This document shows positions 44,750-54,169 of a stretch of 64,000 nt of DNA, in pieces (the stretch's first letter is position 1; each line of letters begins with the position of its first letter). A model generated the notes under the pieces. The model saw only the letters and a list, made by a program, of their open reading frames with translations. It was not told the origin of the DNA and did not search any database. The stretch comes from Maratus speciosus (Eukaryota > Arthropoda > Arachnida > Araneae > Salticidae). Location of the stretch: the NCBI GenBank assembly GCA_963932465.1, contig OZ010792.1, forward strand, positions 16,633,701 through 16,697,700, read 5' to 3'. A program made the translations under genes and the position numbers.

Positions 44750-45031
44750 CGTGAAATTTCACCTTATTTAAGAAGAGACTTTATATATGAAAATACTGGT
44801 ACGAAGAATTTCCTGGTCTTGAAATTTCAGGACACGTACGACTCCTGTAAGATTATGTAAGGCATACAGTTTTGTGTCGGATCGCATTTAAATTCTATTA
44901 TATTCTAGTAAAACATCCTACGTAAATTATATATTTTACTTCGTCTTTTTGAAAAAATGTCTTTACACACACACATGCTGATGTATGCGTATTTTTCCTT
45001 TTTTAATAACACAAGCCTGCATGGTTTTAGG

Positions 45032-45507
45032 GTTTAACTTTTGATAATTGATTTTTATGTACTTTTTAGCGCTGAATCCGAAAATGACCTTTATTTTTAA
45101 CAATCAAGTCATGATTTTTTGCGAGTCGTAAATTTCAATGGTAAAATGTCAAAAAGTAGAGAACATCTGATACGGAAAGGTACAGTAAATGGCTGTGTTT
45201 CTTAATGCTTGATAACTGATTTTATGTATATTTTAGCGCTGAATTTGAAAATGACCTTCATATTTAACCATCAAGTCAGGATTTTTCGCAAATCGTAAAT
45301 TTCAAAGTCAAAAAATAGCAAAATTCTGATACTATAAAACAGATGTGATGGTTGTGTTTTTTTAATTTTGATAATTGATTTTTATGTACTTTTTTGCACT
45401 AAATCTGAAAATAACCTTCATTTTTAACCATTATTTCAAAATGTTTCGGAAATCGTAAATGTCAAAGTTAAAAAGTAAAAAAAATGCAAAAAATCCTGAC
45501 GGGATGA
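45032..45507 (+). repeat. Three tandem ~160-bp units
   Basis: Units begin near 45032, 45204 and 45363. Each holds TTTTGATAATTGATTTTTATG, GAAAATGACCTT, TTTTTAACCATCAAGTCA-like sequence and ATCGTAAATTTCAAAGT. A short inverted piece (AATGAAGGCCATTTTCGCAT) follows at 45508-45570. Unclassified. Confidence 0.75.
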
Positions 45508-45850
45508 TAAAAAATGAAGGCCATTTTCGCATTCAGAGCTAAGAAATACGTAAGAATAAATTATCAAGAGCTAGATAATTTGACAAAACCCAAAATTTGC
45601 AAGCTTGTGTAATCTTAGCCTGATATGACCAATTTATAAACACACTTAAAAATGATTGAAATATTGATTTTTAATGATAAAATAAACTGTAAAAGATAAT
45701 AACTGCATTTATAAGATAAAATTTACGTAGCGTTATATATTAGTTAACGCTATGTGAATTTTACTCCAAGAAATCATACGTGTAAAAGAAAGAGGAAAAG
45801 CTAATAAAAAATTTAATCACAGGAAGTGAAAATGCAAAAATATATAACTA

Positions 45851-48514
45851 CTAGCAAACCCAGCGGCTTTGCTCGCGCAATATTTGTAATATGTCAAATT
45901 ATATTTATGTCTCTAATTTTTATTAAAATGTACTAACTAAATTTTATTTTATTAAAAGGTAATATTTTATTTTATTAAAAGGTACTTACTTTTAAAATTA
46001 TTCAAAAACTACTATTTAAAACACAGTTTGACTAAACATCATTATTACACTGCATTAGGCAGAAAGGAGACAAATTAATAAAACGAAATAAAACTAAATA
46101 AATGACAATTTTGAAGATATTTTGAAACTGTCACCAATAATTTGCCAACATTAATTTTTAAATCAGTTTATTATTTCCTAATATTCCGCAGAAACGCAAT
46201 TTAGAAAGCTTTTAAAGGCCTTTTTTAGACGTTTGTTGTTCCTGTGAACCCCAGGTAGTAGAATCATTGGCATAAAATATAGCCTGTGTAGGATCAGAGC
46301 TGTTACAATTGATTTGCAACTGTTACTTTTCTAATCGGTTTATATTCACTTAAATTGCATAGAAATCGTAATTTAGGACTTTTTTAGAATGCTTTTCGCA
46401 CCTCCCCTTCGCTTCACCCCTTTTTAATTCGAATTTATTTTCGACAGTCCTTCGAGGGCATTTATATTTTACAAGTAACTACCATGCATATTTAAAGTTT
46501 CTAGCCTCTTCAGTATCACAGAATCGCAATTTAGAAAGTTTTCTGTTCCTGCAAATCCTCTGATGGTAGTGGCACAGACATAAAATATAGCTTATGTTTG
46601 AGCAGGTTCTATCACCAAAAATTTGTCACCATTATTTTTTAAATCGGTTTGGTATTTGATAAGACAACATAAAAATTGTAATTTAGAACGCTTTTCGTTC
46701 ACGTCATCCTATTAAATATGGTATTTTCTTTCGACTGTTCTGAGAAAGCAGTTGCATCTTGTAAGTAAATACCATGCCACATTTCAAAATGTTAGACCCG
46801 CCAGTTATGCAAAAAACGCAAATTAGAACATGTTTTGCTCATGTAACCCCCAGATAGTAGTGACAGCAACATAAAATATAGCCTATGTTGGAGCAGGGAC
46901 TATCACCGTCAATTTGCAACCATTCCTTTTAAAATAGGTTTGGTATTTCCTGAGATTAAGCACAAATTGCAATTTAGAACGTTTTAGAACGCTTTTCGCG
47001 CATTTTCATCCCTTTTTAAATTTTCAATTTTTTCGAAACTGTTCTTAAAGATTATTTATATCTAAATAGATATGTACCTTGCCTAATTTCAAGTTGCTAG
47101 CACATACCGATCACAAAAATCGAAAGTTAGAATGTTTTTTTGCTCCTGCAACCTCCAGGTGATAGTGACACCGACATGAAATAGCATCTATATTAGAGTA
47201 GAGGCTATCAGCATCAATTTCCTACCATTACTTTTGAAATCAGTTTGATTTTTCCTGAGATTGCTCACAAATCGGCATTTAGAACGTTTTTAGAACGCTT
47301 TTCGCGCATTTTCACCCCTTTTTAAATTTCAAATTTTTAAAGAAATGTTCTTAGAGATAGTTTATGTCTAATAAATATATACCATGCAAAATTTCATGAA
47401 TCTAGATGCTTCCATAATTCAAAAATTGCATTTTTAGAACGTTTTTTGCTCCTGCATCTCCTCTGGAGTAGTGGAAACAGACATGAAATATAGCCTATCT
47501 TTGAGCAAGAGCTGTCACCACCATTGTTACACCATTATATTTGAAATCGGTTCAGTAATTCCTGAGATTGCATAGAAATTGCAATTTAGAAAGTTTTTTA
47601 CAACGCTTTTCGCGCATTTTCACCTCTTTTAAATTTCGATTTTTTTAGGAAATGTTTAGAGATCACTGATATCTTACAGCTAACTACCATTCTAATGATT
47701 CTTGACCCTTCAGTAACGCAAAAATTGCATTTTTAGAACGTTTTTTGCTCCTGCACCCCTTTGGGATAGTAACACCGACATAAAATATAGCCTATGTTGG
47801 AGCAAGGGCTGTCACCATCATTTTGACGCCATTATTTTTTAAATCGGTTTGGTATTTCCTGAAATTGTGTAGAAACCACCGTTTAGAACGTTTTTTCTGC
47901 ATTTTCAACCCTTTACGATTTCGAATTTTTTAAGAACTGTTCTTAGAAATCCTTTATATCTAATAAGTAACAAATATTTCAAATTTCATATTTCTAGGCC
48001 CTTCAGTATCGCAAAAATCTCATTTTTAGAACGTTTTTTGCTCCCGTACACCCTTTGGAGTAGTGGTACCGACATAAAATATAGCCTATCTTGGAGCAAG
48101 TGTTGTCACCATCATTTTGACACGATTATTTTTTAAATCGGTTTAGTATTTCCTGAGGTTGTGTACAAACCACCATTTAGAACGTTTTTTAGAACGCTTT
48201 TTGTGCATTTTCACCCTTTTTAATTTTAGAATTGTTTAAGAACTGCTCTTAGAAATCCTTTATATGTAATAAGTAACTAATATTTTAAATTTCATATTTC
48301 TAGGCCCTTCAGCAACGCAAAAATCGCATTTTTAGAACGCTTTTTGCTCCTGCATTCACTTTGGGGTAGTGGCCTTGACATAAAATATAGCCTATGTTCT
48401 AAGTTGGACTAGCACTATCATTTTGATACCATTACTTTTGAAATCGGTTCGGTAGCTCCAGATATTACCTCTAACAAACACACAATTTTTGCTTTTTTAT
48501 AATATTAGTATAGA
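45851..48514 (-). mobile_element. Non-autonomous Helitron, minus strand
   Basis: On the minus strand it begins TCTATACTAATATTATAAAA after an A and ends ...GGGTTTGCTAG before a T, the canonical A|TC...CTAG|T Helitron insertion. The 3' hairpin is AGCAAAGCC with GGGTTTGCT. The body is about eight ~300-bp units homologous to those in 5563-9934, marked by AGAACGCTTTTCGCGCATTT. No Rep/helicase frame is present. Confidence 0.85.
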
Positions 48515-49138
48515 TGACTATGTTGCGGATTCTCCAGGGCAGCTTTATAAACATATTTTACAGTACAGGTATAACGTTTCGCCCACTATTGTTGGCATGA
48601 AATCTAAGAATGACAATATTAAGCTCCATGGAACTGAAGTAAAATTAAAATATCCAAAAAATGAATTAATTGTCGGAGCACAGCTCCGGCTTCCCTGCAA
48701 AAATTACACTTATTGTTAACACGATAGAGTCCAAAATATTTGTCGTATCGACACAAAAAATTAAATGGACGCTGATAGTGCGAAAATCTCGGTGCGTATT
48801 GAAAATCATATATATTCGTCAACCCTAACGACATGAAATGTCTGCTTAAAATTTTCCCATAGAGATAACATTGCGGTTTTAAATGTATATATTTGAAAGA
48901 TGAGGCTTTTCTTTTTTAGACATCTACCTTGAGCTTTTTTCTGAACCAATTTTAATAATTATTTTTTTAAAATGAAAGCTGTTTCTTTGTAAATTTGCGG
49001 CACTAGCTATTTTTTTTAAATATTCCCATTTTTATATTTAAATTTAAAATTTAAAAATTTTCTATGATTTTTTCTTTTAAAATGGTAGCAATTGGATTGC
49101 TTCCATTGTTGTAAAGAAAAGAAAATTAATAAAGTATC
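48515..49138. other. Spacer
   Basis: A 76-codon frame runs into the Helitron 5' end (48489-48719). It has no family I recognise and no flanking exon is visible. The rest is A+T-rich. Confidence 0.35.
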
Positions 49139-49237
49139 ATCTATTCATCGTTGTCCGGTCATCCAAGGCTGTCGTATAGATGGCTGGTGACTTCCTCAAC
49201 GTGGTTTATTAGTGAGAAATTGCAGACTCAGGCATCG

Positions 49238-49309
49238 GCCGGAGTAGCTCAGTGGTTAGAGCAGCAGTCTTGTAATCTGTGGTCCCGGGTTCGATTCCTG
49301 GCTCTGGCT
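49238..49309 (+). tRNA. tRNA-Thr (anticodon TGT)
   Basis: Cloverleaf by eye. The acceptor GCCGGAG/CTCTGGC has one G-T pair. The D arm is GCTC/GAGC. The anticodon stem is GCAGT/TCTGT with a T-T mismatch at 31-39. The loop CTTGTAA gives anticodon TGT. The T arm is CCGGG/CCTGG around TTCGATT. The A box TAGCTCAGTGG and B box GGTTCGATTCC match Pol III consensus exactly. G1-C72 and C2-G71 plus anticodon G35-U36 fit threonine identity. No intron. The 31-39 mismatch is the one weak point; transcription looks possible, full function is less certain. Confidence 0.8.
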
Positions 49310-49311
49310 AA

Positions 49312-49316
49312 TTTTT
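49312..49316 (+). terminator. Pol III terminator
   Basis: TTTTT begins three bases after the discriminator base of the tRNA, the usual distance for RNA polymerase III termination. Confidence 0.75.
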
Positions 49317-49580
49317 CACTCCAGTTGGGTTTATTGTATTTATTGTTTGTATGTCTGTATAATATTTATATATACCTTTAACTGTTGAATGCAGGCGTTA
49401 TTTATGTGTGTAGGTGTGTTTTAATATATATTGTAGTATGAGTGTTTTATTATAATTATCGTAGATCGAAGAAATAGTAAAATCTATTCATCGTTGCCCG
49501 GTCATCCAAGGCTGTCGTATAGATGGCTGGTAAGTTCCCCAACATGGTTTATTAATGAGAAATTGCAGACTCAGGCATCG

Positions 49581-49652
49581 GCCGGAGTAGATCAGTGGTT
49601 AGAGCAGCAGTCTTGTATACTGTGGTCCCGGATTCGATTCCTGGCTTTCGCT
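49581..49652 (+). pseudogene. tRNA-Thr (TGT) pseudogene, tandem copy
   Basis: The second copy of the 343-bp unit. The A box is TAGATCAGTGG (C to A), the B box GATTCGATTCC (G to A), and the acceptor 3' strand CTTTCGC mispairs with GCCGGAG. Its anticodon stem GCAGT/ACTGT is perfect, but the loop is CTTGTAT, with T instead of A at position 38. Likely inactive. Confidence 0.75.
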
Positions 49653-49793
49653 AATTTTTCACTCCAGTTGGGTTTATTGTATTTATTGTTTGTATGTCTG
49701 TATAATATTTATATATACCTTTAACTGTTGAATGCAGGCGTTATTTATGTGTGTATGTGTGTTTTAATATATATTGTAGTATGAGTGTTTTAA

Positions 49794-50737
49794 TAAAGTA
49801 TGTTTATCTTTATTGATGCCAATTTCTAATAAAATTCAAAATTAACTTTGTAAAAAAAAAGGGGGAACTGAAAATGGCGTCACGCTTTAAAAAAACACTA
49901 AACTTTTCCTCAAAAAGTTATTACAAATCAATACTTTTTCACTCTACTGAGTTTGAGATGTTATGTGAAATGCTTCAATGAGGCAAAGTGACAACATATT
50001 TAAATGAAAACCATCATTTTCTCTGATAAAAAGAAATATTTTACTACGAACGCCTCTAAAAGATATAAATTTCTGGAATTTTCCTCGCCGTTACCCAGAT
50101 TAGAATCACAAGTCAAGAGTGCGAATGTTCACATGCAAAGTCGTAGTTACCAAACTTGATGTCAAGTTTGGAAATATATGTATTAATAACTTATTGCGTA
50201 CTCGGATATTTGAAGAAATGGTGAATGTAAATTTGAGAGATGCGTATGTAAATTTTGAGACTATGAAAATGACGTTAAGTTTAGGTTTCACGAGAAAAAT
50301 AATTCGATGATTGGCTCATCGTCAAATCATTTTTGCTGATTTTCAATCGGTAATTTCCAACATAAGAGCCTCAATGGGTAATTTCATCATAATTACTTAT
50401 CTTGGTTAGGCATGCTAATACATTTTAATTTAATACGTTGAACAGTCGAAGTTTATGGAATTAGTATTTTGGTAACTTTAAATTAAAAATAATATTTGTT
50501 GAGAGTAAGTATTAACTAATGTATGAGTTCCTTTTTAAACAATTTCTTTCGTGTAAATACAACGGGTTTCAACTCGTTATTAAACAAAACATTAGCTCCA
50601 TTGTTGTAAATTATGCACTTTAACCTCATCCGAATCGTTATGGCGTCGTCAATACTTGTGACCTGAGATATAGATTGACTTTCAGAAATTTTACTTTTTA
50701 CGTCCGTAACGACCACTTTTTCTTTATCTTTTCAGTG
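49794..50737. other. Spacer
   Basis: Nothing firm is recognised. Overlapping short frames on opposite strands near 50106-50310 look like chance. Confidence 0.4.
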
Positions 50738-50918
50738 TGAACCTTTTATTCTCCATAACCTACCAAATCGGCGCAATTCATTTTGAATTTTAAATTAAGA
50801 GAAATGAAAAGAAATCAAATACGAGGAATACGATTATGGGTCTAAGCCGCATGGTAACAGATTTCGTATTAGCCGCATGGCTACGAGTGATAAGTCAAAA
50901 AAATCGAGAAAAATATAA

Positions 50919-51098
50919 CAGGGTTTTGTATGGATCAGGGTATTTTCCAGGGGAGTTCCCAGTATTTTTTTTATAGAAAAAGAAATCTAGGCTAAACTGG
51001 TGAAATTTCGCATTCTTATAAGGAGAGATTTTCTGTAAGAAAATAGCGGTGTAGAAGAACTTCCTGGTCGCAAAATTCCAGGAGTCGTACGAACCCTG
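50919..51098. mobile_element. Foldback MITE, CAGGGTTCGTACG family
   Basis: 180 bp. The ends are CAGGGTTTTGTATGGATC and GAGTCGTACGAACCCTG. ATATAA flanks both sides (50913-50918, 51099-51104), a perfect 6-bp target duplication inside the satellite. Confidence 0.8.
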
Positions 51099-51833
51099 AT
51101 ATAATGTCATGTATGTATTACTTATATGTATGTATTCTTCTGTATGTATGTTTATATTCAGACGCATGCATGTTTGTATTGGGAAATTTCCGCAGTCGGG
51201 TTTGTAGACGATTTCATAATTTACCGAGCGTTGTTTGATGCGCAAATTTAACCATTTAGTGGCGGTACCAATTATAGAAGGTTACTCATTTTTTTTTATT
51301 CACTGTAAGTGAATGTGCTGCAACTGAAATGCACATGGACATTATCCGTAACCTCCCAAATCGGTGCAATTCATTTTGAATTTTAAATTAAGAGAAATGA
51401 AAAGAAATCGAATACGGAGAATACGATTTCGCTTATTAGCCACATGGTAACGAATTCAGTATTAGCCGTATGGCTACGAATAGTGATGGGCGATTTCGAT
51501 TTTTTTAATCGATTTAATCGATACTATGGCCAACTCGATTTAATCGATACTATGAATTTTTTAATCGATGTCTCTAAGACAAAATAAGGTAATATCATTT
51601 TCATTTTCCTTCAAAAATTGAAGATAAAGTAGTTGGATGTGCCAATCGCAAAACTTACATCTGCCTCATAAATGTTAAAACTTCAAAATTCGCTATCACG
51701 GTGTCAAATTTAAATGATAACATATGCGCATCATGAGGATTCAAAAAGCATAGGTTCGTTGATGTATGTGCCTTTTAAAAGAAAATATAAGCATTGCATT
51801 TTCCTAACAAGTCATTGAATTTCGGCTCACTCC

Positions 51834-51978
51834 ATCTTAGGCTAATGTCAGACGAACGTCTTTTTGCAGGTTTTTTCGCTCTTACGCTATCCCTACACCT
51901 TCGCTAGCATGTGTAGGGACGGTGTAAGAGCGAAAAAAAAGCGTGCAAAAAGACGTTCGTCTGATATTAGCCTAGATG
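51834..51978. repeat. 145-bp near-perfect hairpin
   Basis: The left arm CTAATGTCAGACGAACGTCT...CGCTCTTACGCTATCCCTAC pairs with GTAGGGACGGTGTAAGAGCG...AGACGTTCGTCTGATATTAG. The loop is only about 20 nt. Probably a small foldback MITE. Confidence 0.75.
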
Positions 51979-52292
51979 TCCGCAACGGAAAATCCCAATT
52001 CAAAGAGCATAAAAGTGACAGCTGTTGGGCAGTATACATCCAAGCCTAATAAGGATCTATTTATCTGAAAGTGTAACAGAATATGAAGTTTGATTAAATT
52101 CCGTGCATTAGTTTTGAGATATGGCTATCACGAATATCATGCAAAAAAACAGTATAGCAGCGCAGCCTGTTACATGATTAACACGAAAAACTCAGGAACA
52201 ACTTATGTCAATGACACATAATATTAAGTTTGATGAAATTCCGGTCATTACTTCTTGAGATATTATCGCTAATATCTTGTAAATTCTGAAAA

Positions 52293-52490
52293 ACAGTGTT
52301 AAATTCAGGGGCTGGTACTGGTGGACAACCCCCCCCCCCACGGAACATTGAAATTTCCCTCGTGAAGATTTCAGATTTTATGCTTAAGGGACAAAAGTCC
52401 AATTCCCCTCCCCCCCCCACCCGAAACTCTAGAATGTCCCTCTCCAGAACCATAGAAATCCCTCCCGGAGAAAAATGTCTGAATTCAACA
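52293..52490. mobile_element. hAT-like MITE, CAGTGTTGAATTCAG family
   Basis: CAGTGTTAAATTCAGG to CTGAATTCAACACTG. The flanks CTGAAAAA and CTAAAAAA are a near-perfect 8-bp duplication. The interior has long C runs and AGATTTTATGCTTAAGGGAC. Confidence 0.7.
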
Positions 52491-52642
52491 CTGCTAAAAA
52501 AAAGCAGCATGGCAGCACAACCTGTTAGATCATTTACCCAAAAACCTAATCATGAACAACTTATGACAGAATATTAAGTTTGATGAAATTCCGTTCATTA
52601 GTTCTTGAGATATGATCCCTAAAATCGTTTAAATACAGAAAA

Positions 52643-52834
52643 ACGTGTTGAATTCCGGGGGTAGCCCGGAGGGACATGCGCCCCCCCCCCCCCTGTGCAA
52701 CATTCAAATGTCCCCCCAGAAGGTTTGAGATTTTATGCTTAATGTACAAAAGTCCAATCCCCTTCCCCTCTGAACTGTCCCTCTTTGGATCCGCAGAAAT
52801 CCCTCCCGGAGAAAATTGTCTGAATTCAACACTG
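52643..52834. mobile_element. hAT-like MITE, CAGTGTTGAATTCAG family
   Basis: CGTGTTGAATTCCGG to CTGAATTCAACACTG, with the interior matching 52293-52490. It occupies the same position in the next ~150-bp unit of the host array. Confidence 0.7.
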
Positions 52835-53317
52835 CTGATAAAATCTTCATAACAACGCCTCCTGTTGGGCGATTTACACCGAAATCTAATATGCAACAAT
52901 TTATGCCAACGTCTAACTGAATGTGAAGTTTGATGAAAACCCGTGCATTAGTTCTTGAGATAGAGCTATTGCGAAAATCGGAAAAATGCAGCATAGCAGC
53001 GCCACCTGTCGGTAGATTTACATCAAAAAGTAATCAGCACCAATTTATATGAAAGTCTAATTGAATCTAAAGTTTCAACAGATTCCATGCATTAGTTCTT
53101 GAAATAGACCGCCCACAATTTTTTTGTCAGAGACAAACAAATAGACAGACTGACAATGAATAAAAATAGTCAAATCGTATTTCAGACAAGATCTTCTAAA
53201 ACTATAAATCCTTCGAAAACTGGAAGTCGAAATTTTCCAACGCTTTCTTTTTCTAAAGACAAAAGAAAGCAAGAAAAAATGACCGCATCGATTCAGCCCG
53301 TAAATTAAGATCAGAAA

Positions 53318-53485
53318 TGGCGAATCGATTCAGTTCAGATTCGATGCCGATGTCGATCTTTAGATGCGGGCAGAATCGCTATATTTTGATTTACTTCATT
53401 TTTTTAGATTTGGGCGAATCGATTCAGTTCAGATTCGATGCCGATTTTTAGATGCGGCTGAAATCGTTATATTTTGTTTTACTTC
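53318..53485 (+). repeat. ~91-bp tandem duplicate, GGCGAATCGATTCAGTTCAG
   Basis: GGCGAATCGATTCAGTTCAG, then ATTCGATGCCGAT and TTTAGATGCGG appears at 53318-53375 and again at 53409-53460. It belongs to the ATCGATT-rich interior of the hAT element. Confidence 0.65.
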
Positions 53486-53611
53486 AATTCAAATCGCATC
53501 GCGCATGATCCACGATTCGAGTTGAATAAATTCCTCCAATTTTACTGTTTTAGAGGCAGAATTGCTGTAAAATTTTGTATAAGAGACTTTATTTTTTTTT
53601 TCTTTCTAGGT

Positions 53612-53789
53612 TTAGTGTTGAATGGCGGGTTGATTTCTTGACTGCTCCGGTCGGAATGAGGGAGGGGGGAGATTTTAGAGTTCCGTAAGGGAGGGTGCAC
53701 ATTTTTCCATTAAAAAGCATAAAATCTCAAAACTTTCGGGAGGGACATTCCAATGTTCCCCCGGGTCACCCCCTGAATTCAATACTAGG
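53612..53789. mobile_element. MITE of the CAGTGTTGAATTCAG family, inverted
   Basis: It starts AGTGTTGAATGGCGGG and ends CCTGAATTCAATACT. The interior GCATAAAATCTCAAAACTTT is the complement of the sister copies. The flanks are too eroded to give a duplication. Confidence 0.6.
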
Positions 53790-54169
53790 TTAAATCGTTA
53801 TACTTTTGTTTAGAAGCCTAGTTATTCGGGTTACTAGTTTATTATGTTGTATTTTTCAAGTTCATTCCTTCTAATCCTTTCCGCCCCCCACCCCCCTTCC
53901 TCGCCAATCTTAATTTGCATGGCCGTTCAAAATATGCATGCTATTTAAAAAATGCCCAATTCTCGTTCTATTTTATTATAAATCCACATTTTGAAACCTT
54001 GACCAAAGATACATTTGAGGTCGCTCCTCCCACCGTTTGAGACTTACCTGCCGCCGGGGGGCATATTTATTGTTTCTTCCAAACCATCTCGTGTAACATA
54101 TTGTTGGAAAGCTTTTAACGTCCTTTTTTATTTTCTGTCCTTACTCCCCCCTCCCTAGTTACACGCTCT

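Larger units (their letters stand above)
43526..44847. mobile_element. CAGGGTTCGTACG foldback, outermost of a nested stack
   Basis: The left third (43526-43575), a middle strip (44028-44046) and the right half (44750-44847) reconstruct a ~175-bp foldback like 12619-12796. Both outer flanks are TAAGAT (43520-43525, 44848-44853), an intact 6-bp target duplication. Two TTAA elements are inserted in it. Confidence 0.8.
49139..49793 (+). repeat. 343-bp tandem duplication carrying tRNA genes
   Basis: Unit 1 (49139-49450) and unit 2 (49482-49793) align at an offset of 343 bp with few differences. Shared flanks are GGTCATCCAAGGCTGTCGTA upstream and TTTTTCACTCCAGTTGGG, TAACTGTTGAATGCAGGCG downstream. 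This is a local duplication of a tRNA locus with its flanks; the frames read across it are not proteins. Confidence 0.85.
51630..53271 (-). mobile_element. DINE-1/Helentron-like element, copy 2
   Basis: On the minus strand it starts TGCTTTCTTTTGTCTTTAG with a 5' hairpin (GCTTTCTTTT and AAAAAGAAAGC). It continues CGACTTCCAGTTTTCGAAGG, a degenerate GTCT run (about 53118-53155), ~150-bp units (GAAATTCCGTTCATTAGTTC), and ends GGCACATCCAACTA. The layout matches 10334-12066. Two hAT-like MITEs and a hairpin element are inserted. Confidence 0.75.

Noticed and set aside
48489..48719. 76-codon frame beginning in the Helitron 5' end
   Set aside because: Reasonable composition, but no family recognised, no splice context, and it starts inside a transposon terminus.
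49151..49724. Two 76-codon frames of similar sequence (possible duplicated gene)
   Set aside because: They read through the tandem tRNA units; the protein similarity is a by-product of the tRNA sequence.
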